This document shows, piece after piece, positions 42,630-53,712 of a DNA stretch of 64,000 nt. The first letter of the stretch is position 1, and every line of letters begins with the position of its first letter. A model generated the notes under the pieces. It had not been told where the DNA came from. It was given only the letters and a program-made list of their open reading frames with translations, and ran no database searches. The stretch is taken from the NCBI GenBank assembly GCA_035539855.1, contig DATLHO010000072.1:1-64000 (forward strand), given 5' to 3'. Both the position numbers and the translations under genes were made by a program. The stretch comes from DATLHO01 sp035539855. GTDB lineage: Bacteria > Bacteroidota > Ignavibacteria > OLB7.

Positions 42630-43193
42630 ATGTCCCATCGATACATCGCCCTCGACGAGCAGCGCCCCGGCATCGCGGCGCTGCTCGCGTTCCGCCCGCA
42701 GACGGCGGCTCCGCTCAACGCGCTTGCCGAGACGATTCTTCGCGGCCCGTCGCCGCTGACGCCCGGCGAGCGTGAGACGATCGCCGCGTACGTCTCGCGG
42801 CGCAACGAGTGCGTCTTCTGCTGCCAGACGCACGCCGCGTCGGCGCGCACGCACCTCGGCGACGAGGCCGAGACAGTCGACGCCGTGCTCGCGGACATTC
42901 ACGGCGCGCCAATCGACGAGAAGCTGCGCGCGCTGCTGGTGATCGCCGGACGCGTCGCCGAGGGCGGACTCAACGTGCGGCTCGAGGACATCGAGCGCGC
43001 GCGGGCCGCGGGCGCCGACGACGTCGCGATCCATGACGCGGTGCTCGTCGCGGCGGCCTTCTGCATGTACAATCGCTACGTCGACGGGCTCGGCACCTGG
43101 GCGCCGCCGGAGGGATCGCCCGCGTACGCGGCAATGGGCGCCCGGCTGGCGACCGAAGGATACGGGCCCACTGCGGCCCCGTCGGCGACGTAG
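42630..43193 (+). CDS. AhpD-like protein (mirror copy)
   Basis: Mirror image of 36564-37127. The 187-residue translation is identical, including Cys61, Cys64 and His68 of the redox motif. Confidence 0.85.
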   Translation: MSHRYIALDEQRPGIAALLAFRPQTAAPLNALAETILRGPSPLTPGERETIAAYVSRRNECVFCCQTHAASARTHLGDEAETVDAVLADIHGAPIDEKLRALLVIAGRVAEGGLNVRLEDIERARAAGADDVAIHDAVLVAAAFCMYNRYVDGLGTWAPPEGSPAYAAMGARLATEGYGPTAAPSAT

Positions 43194-43231
43194 TGCGGGA
43201 CGACCGACGCATCGGCGCGGCACAATAGCAG

Positions 43232-43263
43232 AAGGGCGCGGAAGCAACAGCCTCCGCGCCCTT
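43232..43263. terminator. bidirectional terminator (mirror copy)
   Basis: Mirror of the hairpin at 36494-36525, between the convergent AhpD-like and DUF11 copies. Confidence 0.75.
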
Positions 43264-43283
43264 CGTTCGTTCATCCCGCGCGA

Positions 43284-46200
43284 CTACCGCATGAGCTGCA
43301 GTCGCATGCCCGTCGGCACTCCGTTGATGCGGAGCACGACGAGGTAGGTGCCGTTCGGCAGATCGGCCATCTCCGCGAGCCGCGTGTGCGCGCCGGCCGG
43401 CAGCCGCTCGCCCGAGGCGAGGACCGCGACGGTTCGCCCGAGGCCGTCGACGAGCTCGAGGTCGACCGTCGAGGCCGCCGTGAGCGTGAAGCCGAGCTCG
43501 GCCTGGCCGGTCGTCGGGTTCGGCCGCGCACGCAGCGCGCCGAGCGCGCCGGTGACGGCCTCGTCGTCGTCGGTGCCGAGCGCCGAGCCCGTCACCGTGA
43601 TCGTGTCGCGTCCGATCTCCTCCGAATTCGCATCGAAGTACACGAGCTCCAGCGTCGGGCGCCGCGCGCTCGCCGCCGTGTAGAGGATCGTCAGCTCGCG
43701 CGTGTCGATCTTCTCGTTGTCAGTGTACTCGGCGCGGAACGTCCTGCCGCGCACGGTGACCAGGTCGGGGTTCGTGTCGTCGCAGTCGCCCGCGGTGTCG
43801 CATGGCATCCGCGCGCCGGTGATCGCGACGATGCGCCCGACCTCCGGTCCGTAGTTGCCGATCACCGTGTGCACGAGGTTGCCGAACTTCGGCCGCCCGA
43901 CGCGCAGGCGGTGCAGCCGCAGCGAGTCGATCTCCGGGATCGGCACCGGCGTGCCGATGAGGATGATCTCCTTCTTCGTCGCCTTCCACGGTCCGTACTT
44001 CATCTCGCAACTATCGCCGTCGCAGTGATAGGCCGTGACCGTCACCGTACCGACCCAGCCGATCGTGTAGTCGATGCCGAGGTTGAACTGCACGGTGTTG
44101 TTGGCCGGCAGTCCGTGCACCGACTTGATCTCGGTGTACCCGTTGGACGTGCCGAAGGGCCACGACTTCCAGACGCCGTCGACGTAGAGACCGCCGCCGT
44201 TGACGCCGGGTCCCGACGGAGGCGGCGCGACGACGATCTTCACCGAGCAGATCGGCGAGACGGGGTTCTTCAGGTTGTAGACCGTGAAGGTCCGTCCGCT
44301 GAGGTCGAGGTCGACGAACGGGAAGGGCTTGACCGACATCGAGTCGCAGCGCGTCAGCGACGAGCGCTCGCAGCGGAAGCACACCGTGTCGCGGCAGACG
44401 ACGGTCTGTCCCTGGCGCACGATCGTCGCGACGAGCTCGATGCAGATCTCGCCGCTGGCGAGGTTCGACGCCGCCGCGATGTTCACCGCCGTCGGCGACG
44501 CGCCCGTGCACGCCGTCGAGAAGTTGAGCACGCCGCTGGTCGTGCCGACGAGACTCGCCGGCACCGTCGACGTCGCCACGCACGGCGTCGTCGTGATCCC
44601 CTGGATCGTTCCCGACGGCGTCACGCCCGGGGCGATCGGCAGCACGTTGTACGCCAGCGACTGCACCGCCGCGCCGTTCGCGTTCGACATCGTGAACGAG
44701 TACCGGCAGCACTCGTCGGTCTTGCCCTCGAGCCAGAACCTGTCGCATCCCTGCGGCTCGGTCGGCTTGTCGCTGATGCGCACACACGCCGTCGGCGACT
44801 CGACGCGCAGGCACTGCGTCGTCGCCAGCGGCTTGGCCTGCGCCGCGAACGAGTTGCACGCGAGCTGTCCCGGCGTCGCGGTCGCCGGCACGGTGCCGGT
44901 GACGAAGACGTCGAGCGTGCCGCCCGGCGGAATCGTGCTCGCGCCACCGGTCACGGTGATCGAGTACGTGCTGCCGCTGAACGATCCGAAGGCTCCCGGC
45001 GTCAGCGCCGGCACCCCGTTCGTCGGATCGACGATCGTTCCGCAGAAGCCGGCGCAGATCGCCGTGCGTGTCGGGTTCTGCGTGTTCGCCGAGGAGTTGT
45101 AGCCGACGGTGTAGCCGCCCGGCGCCGTCACGTTCGCCGCCGATGTCACCGGCATCGCGAACTGGCTGCCGCGCGTCGAGTACGTCGTCGACGTGCCGAT
45201 CACGGCGATGTCGTTGACGTGCGGTAGGATGTCCACCAGGCAGATGTTCGTCAGCGTCAGGTTGCCGCTGTTCTTCAGGCGGAGCCGGAATTCGGCCTGC
45301 TGTCCGGGCGCGAGGATCGCGTTGGTCGAGAACGCCGCCGAGCCGCTCTTCGGTCGCACCTCCTTGATGAGCGTCAACTGCGCGATCGCGTTGACGGTGA
45401 TCTGCGCGTTGTTGCTGGTGACCGTCGCGTGGTTCGATGCGGCGATCGTGAAGTTGTTGAAGTACTGACCGGGCGGAACCGGAGGGTTCGTGCCGATGAG
45501 CACGTCGAACTCGATGACGAAGTATTCGACCGTCCCGTCACAGCGGAACGGCAGCGTCGGGAACGTCCACGTCAGGCTCGTGTCGCCCGGCGACGGCGTC
45601 GTGATCGTGCCGCCGACCTGCGACGGCACCGACGTCGTCAGCGAGCAGCACGGCGGCGTCCACGCGTTGGCCATCCAGCCGGACGGACCATACCAGTAGG
45701 TCGGGTTGCCGACGTAGGAGAATCCGCTCGGCAGCATGTCGTTGATCGAGAGCGTCGTCGCGTTGGTGTTGCCGACGTTCGCGACGGCCATGCGCCAGCG
45801 GACGATGTTGCCGGGCACGAATGGTCCCGCCGTCTGTGGCGAGCATCCGGGCTGGCAGCCGTTGCCCATGAAGAGCTTCGTCGCGAGGATCTTCGGTCGC
45901 AGCGAGTCGACCGGCTTGGTGTGCGTCGCGGTCACGATCGGCAGGTTGCTCGCCTGCGCGGTGACCGTGTTGACGATGTTCTGGCCGACCGTCAGCGGCG
46001 TGAACGGCGGAGCGAAGCTCGCGGTGCGCGCGCAGACGTTGAGGTAGTTGTAGACCGTCTGCGTCGGCTGGATCGAGCCGCCGTACGTCCAGCGCACGCG
46101 GCAGACGTTTGCCGGCAGGCTGGTCATCGTGTGCAGTCCGGCGGTCGTGTAGGTGACGGTCGTGCACGCCACCGTGCCGCAGCTCGCGCCGCTCCAGCAG

Positions 46201-47330
46201 AAGACGTCGACCGTCACCGGCGTGTTCGTCGCCGGCACGTTCGTCTGGATCGACGTGACGTCGAGCGTCGTCGGCACGAGATCCTCCATCACGTAGCCCG
46301 GCTGCGAGACGTTGCCGGTGTTGTTGTACCAGAGGGTGTAGGTGCCGCAGCATCCGGGCGAGAACGACGGGTAGTACCAGGGGTTGTTCGCCGGGAAGTA
46401 CATGTTGATCGAGAGCCACTTCGAGAGCTGTCCCGACGGGTTCGCCGCGCACAGCACCGCTTTGGCGGTGTCGATGAAGAGTCCCGGCTTGAGCGTGTCG
46501 CACGGCGTCTTGTAGCTGACCTTCGCCGTGTCGACGACCGTCTGGCCGACGGTGAAGCCGGCCGAGGTCGGATAGCGGGCGCGGATGTACGCGCAGTACG
46601 AGACGTTGTACATGTTCACCGGCAGCGTGCCCGGTCCGCCGGTGAGCGTGATGTTCGGCGCGGTGCCGGTGAAGCCCGTCCACGAGCCCCAGACCGAATC
46701 GACGATCGATCCGGGAGGGATCACGTCGGCGAGCTGCACGCTCGTGAGGTTGAGTCCGCCGATGTCGCCGCCGGAGGGATTGCTGACGCAGATCCGGTAG
46801 ATGACCGCATCGTCGAGCGCGCATCCGGCGACGAGGGATTTCTCCATCGTCCACTTGTTCTGCGCCGTCGCGCTGACGCAGACCGGGGCGCCGCTGCCGA
46901 CGGTCGTGCCGTTGGGCATGCTGATCCACGCGGTGTTGCAGGCGCGCGCGCCGTTGCAGGTCGTTCCCGCGGGGAACTTCACGTTGATCTGCACGGTGCC
47001 GGTCGTCGAGCTCGTCGTCAGACCGGTGAGTGTGAACGTCACGATGTTGCCGCTGACGACCGCCGCGGGGATCGTGCTGACGACCACCAGGTTCGAGGGG
47101 ATCGTGTCGCGGATGACGATGGTTCCCGGCGCGCCGCCCATCCACGTGTAGGTCAGCGTGTAGGTGAACGCCTGTCCCGATGGGACGACGGTCGCGTCGG
47201 CGGATTTCGAGAGGCTGAGGGTGATGCCCTGTGCGATGGCGCCCTGACAGGCGAACAGCAGAAGAAGGAGCGCAGGCACCGCACGCAGCATGCGTGCGGT
47301 CCTGCCCCGGAAGAGGGTCTGGATCCTCAT
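43284..47330 (-). CDS. large DUF11-repeat T9SS protein (mirror copy)
   Basis: Mirror image of 32427-36473, with the same 1348 residues from signal peptide to Por-type sorting domain. The start is again set at the ATG of MRIQTLF. Confidence 0.85.
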   Translation of the reverse strand: MRIQTLFRGRTARMLRAVPALLLLLFACQGAIAQGITLSLSKSADATVVPSGQAFTYTLTYTWMGGAPGTIVIRDTIPSNLVVVSTIPAAVVSGNIVTFTLTGLTTSSTTGTVQINVKFPAGTTCNGARACNTAWISMPNGTTVGSGAPVCVSATAQNKWTMEKSLVAGCALDDAVIYRICVSNPSGGDIGGLNLTSVQLADVIPPGSIVDSVWGSWTGFTGTAPNITLTGGPGTLPVNMYNVSYCAYIRARYPTSAGFTVGQTVVDTAKVSYKTPCDTLKPGLFIDTAKAVLCAANPSGQLSKWLSINMYFPANNPWYYPSFSPGCCGTYTLWYNNTGNVSQPGYVMEDLVPTTLDVTSIQTNVPATNTPVTVDVFCWSGASCGTVACTTVTYTTAGLHTMTSLPANVCRVRWTYGGSIQPTQTVYNYLNVCARTASFAPPFTPLTVGQNIVNTVTAQASNLPIVTATHTKPVDSLRPKILATKLFMGNGCQPGCSPQTAGPFVPGNIVRWRMAVANVGNTNATTLSINDMLPSGFSYVGNPTYWYGPSGWMANAWTPPCCSLTTSVPSQVGGTITTPSPGDTSLTWTFPTLPFRCDGTVEYFVIEFDVLIGTNPPVPPGQYFNNFTIAASNHATVTSNNAQITVNAIAQLTLIKEVRPKSGSAAFSTNAILAPGQQAEFRLRLKNSGNLTLTNICLVDILPHVNDIAVIGTSTTYSTRGSQFAMPVTSAANVTAPGGYTVGYNSSANTQNPTRTAICAGFCGTIVDPTNGVPALTPGAFGSFSGSTYSITVTGGASTIPPGGTLDVFVTGTVPATATPGQLACNSFAAQAKPLATTQCLRVESPTACVRISDKPTEPQGCDRFWLEGKTDECCRYSFTMSNANGAAVQSLAYNVLPIAPGVTPSGTIQGITTTPCVATSTVPASLVGTTSGVLNFSTACTGASPTAVNIAAASNLASGEICIELVATIVRQGQTVVCRDTVCFRCERSSLTRCDSMSVKPFPFVDLDLSGRTFTVYNLKNPVSPICSVKIVVAPPPSGPGVNGGGLYVDGVWKSWPFGTSNGYTEIKSVHGLPANNTVQFNLGIDYTIGWVGTVTVTAYHCDGDSCEMKYGPWKATKKEIILIGTPVPIPEIDSLRLHRLRVGRPKFGNLVHTVIGNYGPEVGRIVAITGARMPCDTAGDCDDTNPDLVTVRGRTFRAEYTDNEKIDTRELTILYTAASARRPTLELVYFDANSEEIGRDTITVTGSALGTDDDEAVTGALGALRARPNPTTGQAELGFTLTAASTVDLELVDGLGRTVAVLASGERLPAGAHTRLAEMADLPNGTYLVVLRINGVPTGMRLQLMR

Positions 47331-48230
47331 GCGAAGACCTCGAGATAATTGGATCCGGGGCCGTTGGACCGGACGGGAGAGTGATGCCGTCATCGCCTGC
47401 CTGCCCCGACGCATGCGATGCATGCGCCGCGGCGTGTCGAGTGGAACTTCACGTTCGGCTGCGTGACGGGGAGGGCCTCGCGGAATCCGACGTTGACTCG
47501 ACGACGTGTGCGACGACGGTGCCCGGGGGGTGGGCAGAGTTGTATCGGGAAGTTAGCGTCTGGATTGGAGAAAGCGAAGACAAACGTCGCAGGTCGGGAT
47601 GCGTCGCTCGAGAGTCCACAGGACCGGGCTCGCGCCGCGATGGTCCATGACTGATGCCGACGTACCCGGTAATTGATGCCTTCGCATCATTGCCCACCGC
47701 GGCTCACCGGGCTAGGTTTCCACGTCGCCGGACAACTCGGGCGAGCGGCCGGACGCACGATCAGCGTCTGCCGTTCGGTTGCCCCAGCGACGATCGAGGA
47801 CGATGATCTTCGACAGCTTCGCCCGCCGACCGGGCCGCTGACACGATCCGCGCGGCGCTATCCCCTGGCGCCTCACCCCGACGGATTGACGGCCGGTCGC
47901 TGCACTCCCGTACCGGTGCCGCAGGAACGCTCGGTTGGTCTCCCGATGCGGGAGAGCGTGATGCGATCGGTGCGGGTCGAAACGCCGGCGAGACGAGTTC
48001 ACCCCGCGTTCGCCGGAACAGGAGAGGCTGCCGATACCGTGGACCCCGGGCCATCAGAAATGGCTCGGGGTCCCCTTGTTTCCGACCCTCGCCCGCGATT
48101 CGCCCCTCGAATCGGGCGCGCTGATGCGGTTCCATCCGACCAATGATGCCTTCGAATCATTGCCCACCGCGGCACTCCGTCCTAGGTTCCATCGATACTC
48201 CACGTCCCCCGAAACGATTTCTGCACAGCC
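47331..48230. promoter_or_regulatory. divergent intergenic region (mirror copy)
   Basis: Mirror of 31527-32426. It contains element copy 2 at 47674-47722, the terminator at 48041-48073 and element copy 1 at 48143-48191, all now read on the plus strand toward the cytochrome copy. No gene is seen. Confidence 0.6.
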
Positions 48231-50198
48231 ATGATCACACCCGTTCGCATTACCCTCGCGATTGCCGTCGCGTGCCTCGGGGCAGTACCGGTGGCACTCG
48301 AACTGCAATCATCGCCTCCAGCCGGAGAGCGCACCTACGTCGGCAGCCAGGCATGCGCCGGCTGCCACGCCGAGAAGCACAGTCCCACGAGCGACTACCA
48401 GGGCTTCTCGATGTTCCAGAAGACGACGCACCAGAAGATCCAGCAGCGGCCGACACCGCAGACCGTGATCATCGACAACTACTTCCGCGGCGACTCGGTC
48501 CTGCGCGCCTACCTGGCGCAGGTCCCGATCCCCGGCAAGGACACGTTGCTGATTCACCTCTCGATGACCCCGGACAGGAAGAACTACCGGATGCAGATGA
48601 GCATTTCCGGTGGTGGACCGACGACACCGTGGTACACCGTGACCTACACCCACGGCGGCAACGGCTGGAAGCAGCGCTACCTCGTCGACATCGGCGGCGT
48701 CAACTACGTCGGCCCGTTCCAGTTCGTCATGCCCGGCTATCGCAAGCGCGATCCGTCGCACGGCGAGTTCTACTTCCTCGACGTCGGCCGCTGGATCCGG
48801 ATGAATCCGGAGACGAGCCAGGCGGAGTTCATCAACCCGAACTCGAACGAGTTCAAGTCGAAGTCGTGGGATCACACCTGCGCGCCGTGTCACACGACCG
48901 GCTCGACGCAGTTGATGACCGTCAACGGCGCGGACACGAACTACAAGGCGGTCTGGCCGGGCATCGCCGAGGGCGACTCCGCCAAGATCGATCAGAACGT
49001 GATGGTCGGCTGCGAGAGCTGCCACGGACCGGGCTCCGAGCACGTCGCCAGCCCGTCGGTCGAGGGCTCGATCATCAACCCGAAGAAGTGGGGCGCCACG
49101 CGCGAGGCGACGGACCTGCGCCTGGACCTGTGCGGACAGTGCCATACGCGCTCCAAGAGCACCGGCGGCACGCACCAGTTCCCGTTCGACGAAGTGCGCA
49201 ACGTGGCGTACGTCCCGGGACAGCCGCTGAAGGATTTCATCGGCGACGCCTACAACGCGATGGCGGTGTGGCCCGATCGCAAGACCTCGTACGCGCATCA
49301 TCAGGCGGTGCAGGATTACCAGCGCAGCGGTCACTACGACTCACACACGTTCAACAACGCGTGCTGGGACTGCCACACGGTGCACTACGACGAGCCGGGA
49401 CGGGCCAACATGCTCAAGGGTGAGTGGTACTCGATGAAGGCCGGTGACGGCTGCATGAAGTGCCACGCCGACAAGCTCGAGGCCGAGGTCGTCAACACGC
49501 GCATGATGAACAAGCACTCGCACCATCCGCAGTCGATGAGCCAGTGCGTCAACTGTCACATGACGAAGACGGCGTCGATCGGATTCCTCGATCTGCCGGG
49601 CAACGAGTACTGGGAGTTCACGAAGCGGCTCTATGACTTCAGCACGCACACGTTCAACGTGTTGGCGCCGGAGATGACGATCCGCTACGCGCACCAGGGC
49701 ATCAACCTCGGCATGATGAACACGTGCGCCGAGAGCTGCCACCGCAACGGCCGCGGCTCGCGCAACTCGAACGACACGATCCCCGAGGCTCCGTACTGGG
49801 GCGTCTGGGACAACGTCTACGGCCTCTGGAACCAGAAGACCGATCTCGATCTGGCCGACACGCTCATGCGGCACTACAACCGCTTCTGGGGAACCTCGAG
49901 CGTCTACACGACGGCCGACCCCGAGCGCCAGTCATCGATCGTGTCGATCGCGCCGATTCCCGTGCGGGCCTCGGCGACGATCGAGCTGTTCATCGCCCCG
50001 AGCGATCGGACGGTCCTCGAGATCTACGACACACGCGGACTGCGGGTCTACTCGACGGAGCCGGCGACAACCGGTCCGACGAGCATCCGCTGGGAGGGCA
50101 CCGACCAGACGGGCCGGCGCCTTGCGAGCGGCACCTACTTCGTGCGACTCAAGAGCTCGCGCGGCGTCAGCGAACAGCGCATCGCGCTGGAGCGGTAG
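48231..50198 (+). CDS. octaheme cytochrome with T9SS domain (mirror copy)
   Basis: Mirror image of 29559-31526. All eight heme motifs and the C-terminal sorting domain are unchanged in the 655-residue translation. Confidence 0.85.
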   Translation: MITPVRITLAIAVACLGAVPVALELQSSPPAGERTYVGSQACAGCHAEKHSPTSDYQGFSMFQKTTHQKIQQRPTPQTVIIDNYFRGDSVLRAYLAQVPIPGKDTLLIHLSMTPDRKNYRMQMSISGGGPTTPWYTVTYTHGGNGWKQRYLVDIGGVNYVGPFQFVMPGYRKRDPSHGEFYFLDVGRWIRMNPETSQAEFINPNSNEFKSKSWDHTCAPCHTTGSTQLMTVNGADTNYKAVWPGIAEGDSAKIDQNVMVGCESCHGPGSEHVASPSVEGSIINPKKWGATREATDLRLDLCGQCHTRSKSTGGTHQFPFDEVRNVAYVPGQPLKDFIGDAYNAMAVWPDRKTSYAHHQAVQDYQRSGHYDSHTFNNACWDCHTVHYDEPGRANMLKGEWYSMKAGDGCMKCHADKLEAEVVNTRMMNKHSHHPQSMSQCVNCHMTKTASIGFLDLPGNEYWEFTKRLYDFSTHTFNVLAPEMTIRYAHQGINLGMMNTCAESCHRNGRGSRNSNDTIPEAPYWGVWDNVYGLWNQKTDLDLADTLMRHYNRFWGTSSVYTTADPERQSSIVSIAPIPVRASATIELFIAPSDRTVLEIYDTRGLRVYSTEPATTGPTSIRWEGTDQTGRRLASGTYFVRLKSSRGVSEQRIALER

Positions 50199-50222
50199 CG
50201 GCGGGGTCATGTGGCAGAAGAG

Positions 50223-50258
50223 AGCGAGCCCCGGGATCGAGAGATCCCGGGGCTCGCT
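50223..50258 (+). terminator. cytochrome terminator (mirror copy)
   Basis: Mirror of the 16-base-arm hairpin at 29499-29534, followed on the plus strand by TGTGTTTT. Confidence 0.85.
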
Positions 50259-50269
50259 TGTGTTTTGGG

Positions 50270-50636
50270 GCGCGGCGAGCGATGCGCGGCGAGCGATGCG
50301 ATGCGCGATGCGATGCGCGCGATTCGCGGCGGGCGCATTATCTCCCCGGCGCTCAAGCGCCGGGCTGACGGGTCAAGCCTCGTGAACGAGGCTCGCGTAT
50401 GGAGCCGCGCCAGTGCATTGCCGAGAGACGACGTATCGCCGTGGGCGCAATGCGCCGCGCATGCGCGCGGCTCCTTGCGACGATCACAGAGAATGCGTCA
50501 AATCGCGAGCGCTCCCAGAGCGCTCGCACCGAGCCCACATCGCTCGCGAATCGCTCTCGGCAATCAACTGCCGCAGCTGTGTGCGTAAGCCCCGTTCACG
50601 GGGCTTGACGCGTCAGCCCGGCGCTTGAGCGCCGGG
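50270..50636. repeat. tandem repeats and REP-like cluster (mirror copy)
   Basis: Mirror of the tandem repeats 29439-29487 (here 50270-50318) and of the nested inverted repeats 29121-29412 (here 50345-50636). No gene is seen in 50199-50672. Confidence 0.75.
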
Positions 50637-50672
50637 CGGATAATGCGCCGGGCGGACAATGCGCGGAGAGCG

Positions 50673-51464
50673 CTATCGCTCCGCCCTCCCCTTCATCTCC
50701 GCCTTCAGCGCTGCCCATTGGGCGTCGACATCCGGCTCGTCGAGCGCGACCACGAGGCGGCATGCGCCCCAGGGCGTGAACACTCCGCTCTCTTCGCGGA
50801 ACATGTCGTACTTCTCGGTCAGGCGCACCGCGTAGACGCGCGCGGTGATCGGAAGGGTCGCGTTCGCCGCGGTGGTCGTCGAGCGCCACGTTGCGATCGG
50901 AATCTCGTCGAAGGTCTTCGCCTTGTCGATGTTGTAGGCGCGGAAGAACATCGCGATGTCCTCCTCGCTCTTGTCCCCCCTGCCCAGTCGCGCGTCGATC
51001 TCCGCGAGCGAGGCGAGCGCGTAGGGCCGGAAGACCTTCTCCTGCCCCCGCTCGCTCGACAGTACGATGGAGTGCAGTCGGCCGAAGCGGAACGTGGCGC
51101 GGATCGACTCGACCGCGACGCACGTCGGCGCGCCCGACTCAGGGCACGCGAGCTTCAATCCCTCGGTCTCGACGAGGACCTCGTCGACGAGGGAGTCGAT
51201 CTGGGGGATCCCCTGGTATTCGATCGCGCGCGAGAAGAGGTGGCCGTCGGCGCGGGTGTACGACGGCACCGCCCATCCGTTGGCCGCGACCGTCGTGATG
51301 AACGACTGCTGGTCCATGCCGAGCGTGAGGCCGTGGAACTCGAAGCCGCGCGGCTGGGCCGCGGCGGGCGAGACGGCGATGGCGCCGGCGAGCAGCACGA
51401 GCGTGCCGGCCAGCGGCGCGAGGGTGCCTGCGAGCCGCACGAGTGAGGCGGTAGAGCGTCTCAT
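50673..51464 (-). CDS. secreted hypothetical protein (mirror copy)
   Basis: Mirror image of 28293-29084, with the same 263 residues and signal peptide. Confidence 0.7.
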   Translation of the reverse strand: MRRSTASLVRLAGTLAPLAGTLVLLAGAIAVSPAAAQPRGFEFHGLTLGMDQQSFITTVAANGWAVPSYTRADGHLFSRAIEYQGIPQIDSLVDEVLVETEGLKLACPESGAPTCVAVESIRATFRFGRLHSIVLSSERGQEKVFRPYALASLAEIDARLGRGDKSEEDIAMFFRAYNIDKAKTFDEIPIATWRSTTTAANATLPITARVYAVRLTEKYDMFREESGVFTPWGACRLVVALDEPDVDAQWAALKAEMKGRAER

Positions 51465-51565
51465 GAGTGTGTTCAGGGATTGGCCCGGGCTCGCGTCCGG
51501 GCGTGATTGGGGATCGGGGCTCCGTTCGGCGAATCCCCGATGGTTCCAGACTTGGTCCGTGTGCT

Positions 51566-52621
51566 TCAGCAGATGCGCGGCAACTGCTCGCCGCTCATCA
51601 TCTCGACGATGCGCGTCGCGCCGATGCTGCTGAGCATCGTCACGAGCGGCTCGCCCCGGTCGACCCGCCCGATGATCGCCGAGCGCGTGCCGGCGCCGTG
51701 CGCGTCGATGATCGCGCAGGCGAGCTCGGCCTGCTCGGCGGGGACGAACGCGACGAAGCGTCCCTCGTTCGCGAGGTACAGTGGATCGAATCCGAGGATC
51801 TCGCAGACGCCCTGCACGCTCTCGTTCACCGCGATCGCCACGTCGTCGACGGCGATGCGGACGCCGCCCGCCTCCGAGATCTCGATGAGCGCGCTGCCGA
51901 GTCCGCCCCGGGTCAGGTCGCGTAGACAATGCACCTCGATGCCCGCGTCGAGCAGCGCGAGCACCGTCGTCGCAAGCGGCGCGCAGTCGCTCTCGACGGC
52001 GGTCTCGAGCTCGAGTCCCTCGCGCGCGGCGAGGATCGCGACGCCGTGACGGCCGATGTCGCCGGAGAGGATCACAGCATCACCCACGCGCACGCTCCGC
52101 GGCTCGATCGTCAGGTCGTGCTCGATAAGGCCGATGCCCGCGGTGTTGATGAAGATCCCGTCGCCCGAGCCGTGATCGACGACCTTCGTGTCTCCGGTGA
52201 CCAGCCACACGCCCGCCTCGTCGGCGCAGCGCCGCATCGACTGCACGATGCGCCAGAGGGTCTCCATCGGGAGCCCCTCCTCGAGAATGAATCCGACGCT
52301 CAGATACAGCGGTCGCGCTCCGCACATCGCGAGGTCGTTGACCGTGCCGAAGACCGCGAGCGACGCGATGTCTCCGCCGGGGAACTCGATCGGCCTGACG
52401 ACATACGAATCGGTCGTGAACGCCACGTGCGACGTCGGCACCGGCAGCAGCGCGGCGTCGTGACGCACCGCGAGAGCGGGGTTGGCGAACGCCGGGACGA
52501 TCATCCGCTCGATGAGCTGGTGCATCAGCCGGCCGCCGCCGCCGTGCGCCAGAAGCACCGTCGGGTACTGCTCGATGGGGACCGGGCAACTGAGCATCGA
52601 AGCCACGTCGACCGCGCTCAT
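51566..52621 (-). CDS. hypE: HypE (mirror copy)
   Basis: Mirror image of 27136-28191, with the HGGGGR motif and the terminal PRIC intact. Confidence 0.87.
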   Translation of the reverse strand: MSAVDVASMLSCPVPIEQYPTVLLAHGGGGRLMHQLIERMIVPAFANPALAVRHDAALLPVPTSHVAFTTDSYVVRPIEFPGGDIASLAVFGTVNDLAMCGARPLYLSVGFILEEGLPMETLWRIVQSMRRCADEAGVWLVTGDTKVVDHGSGDGIFINTAGIGLIEHDLTIEPRSVRVGDAVILSGDIGRHGVAILAAREGLELETAVESDCAPLATTVLALLDAGIEVHCLRDLTRGGLGSALIEISEAGGVRIAVDDVAIAVNESVQGVCEILGFDPLYLANEGRFVAFVPAEQAELACAIIDAHGAGTRSAIIGRVDRGEPLVTMLSSIGATRIVEMMSGEQLPRIC

Positions 52622-53712
52622 GCGACCTCCAGACGGCGATATCGGTGATACGCGGCGCAGGCGCCCTCGCCCGAGACCATAGGCGCGCCGAGCGGATGCT
52701 CCGGCGTGCACAGCGATCCGAACGCGCCGCAGTCACGCGGCTTGAGCTCGCCGCGCAGCACGTCGCCGGCCCGGCACTCGGCGGGCTCCTCGACGTGATG
52801 ATCCTCCAGACCGAAGCGCCGGCTCGCGTCGAACGCGGCGTAGCGAGGCGCGATCTCCAGGCCGCTCGCGGCGATCGTCCCGACGCCGCGCCAGCGGCGG
52901 TCGGCGACGACGAAGACCTCCTCGAGCATCGCGCGCGCGGCAAGGTTGCCATCGGAGCGCACGACGCGCGCGTACTGATTCTCGACCTCGGCGCGCCCCT
53001 GCTCGAGCTGCTCGACCGCCATCGCGATCCCCTGCAGGATGTCGAGCGGCTCGAAGCCGGTCACGACGATCGGCACGCCGTAGCGCTCCGCGATCGGCGC
53101 GTAGAGCTCGATGCCCGTGATCGCGCAGACATGCCCGGCCGCCAGAAACGCCTGGATGCGATTCGTCGGCGAGGAGAGGATCGCCTCGATCGCCGGCGGC
53201 ACCATCACCTGCGAGACGAGCATCGAGAAGTTCACGATCGCCTCGCGCGACGCCTGGTACAGCGCCATCGCGCTCGCCGGCGCGGTCGTCTCGAACCCGA
53301 CGGCGAAGAACACGACCTCGCGCGATGGACTCTCCCGGGCGATGCGCAGCGCGTCGAGCGGCGAGTAGACGATGCGCACGTCGGCGCCCGTGGCTTTCGC
53401 CGACAGCAGATCGCCACTGGATCCGGGCACGCGCAGCATGTCTCCGAAAGAGCACAGCGTGATCTCCGGACGCCGCGCGAGCTCGAGCGCGCGGTCGATC
53501 ATCTCGAGCGGCGTGACGCAGACCGGACAGCCCGGTCCATGCGCGAGCGTGATGGCTTCCGGCAGCAGTGCGTCGATGCCGAAGCGCACGATCGCATGCG
53601 TCTGGCCGCCGCAGATCTCCATGATCGTCCACGGCCGCGTGACCGTTCGCGCAATGCGCCGCGCCATCGCCGCCGCGGCCTCGCCGTCGCGGAACTCGTC
53701 GAGGTACTTCAC
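52618..53712 (-). CDS. hypD: HypD (mirror copy)
   Basis: Mirror image of 26045-27139, with identical Cys motifs and the same four-base overlaps with hypC and hypE. Confidence 0.87.
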   Translation of the reverse strand: MKYLDEFRDGEAAAAMARRIARTVTRPWTIMEICGGQTHAIVRFGIDALLPEAITLAHGPGCPVCVTPLEMIDRALELARRPEITLCSFGDMLRVPGSSGDLLSAKATGADVRIVYSPLDALRIARESPSREVVFFAVGFETTAPASAMALYQASREAIVNFSMLVSQVMVPPAIEAILSSPTNRIQAFLAAGHVCAITGIELYAPIAERYGVPIVVTGFEPLDILQGIAMAVEQLEQGRAEVENQYARVVRSDGNLAARAMLEEVFVVADRRWRGVGTIAASGLEIAPRYAAFDASRRFGLEDHHVEEPAECRAGDVLRGELKPRDCGAFGSLCTPEHPLGAPMVSGEGACAAYHRYRRLEVA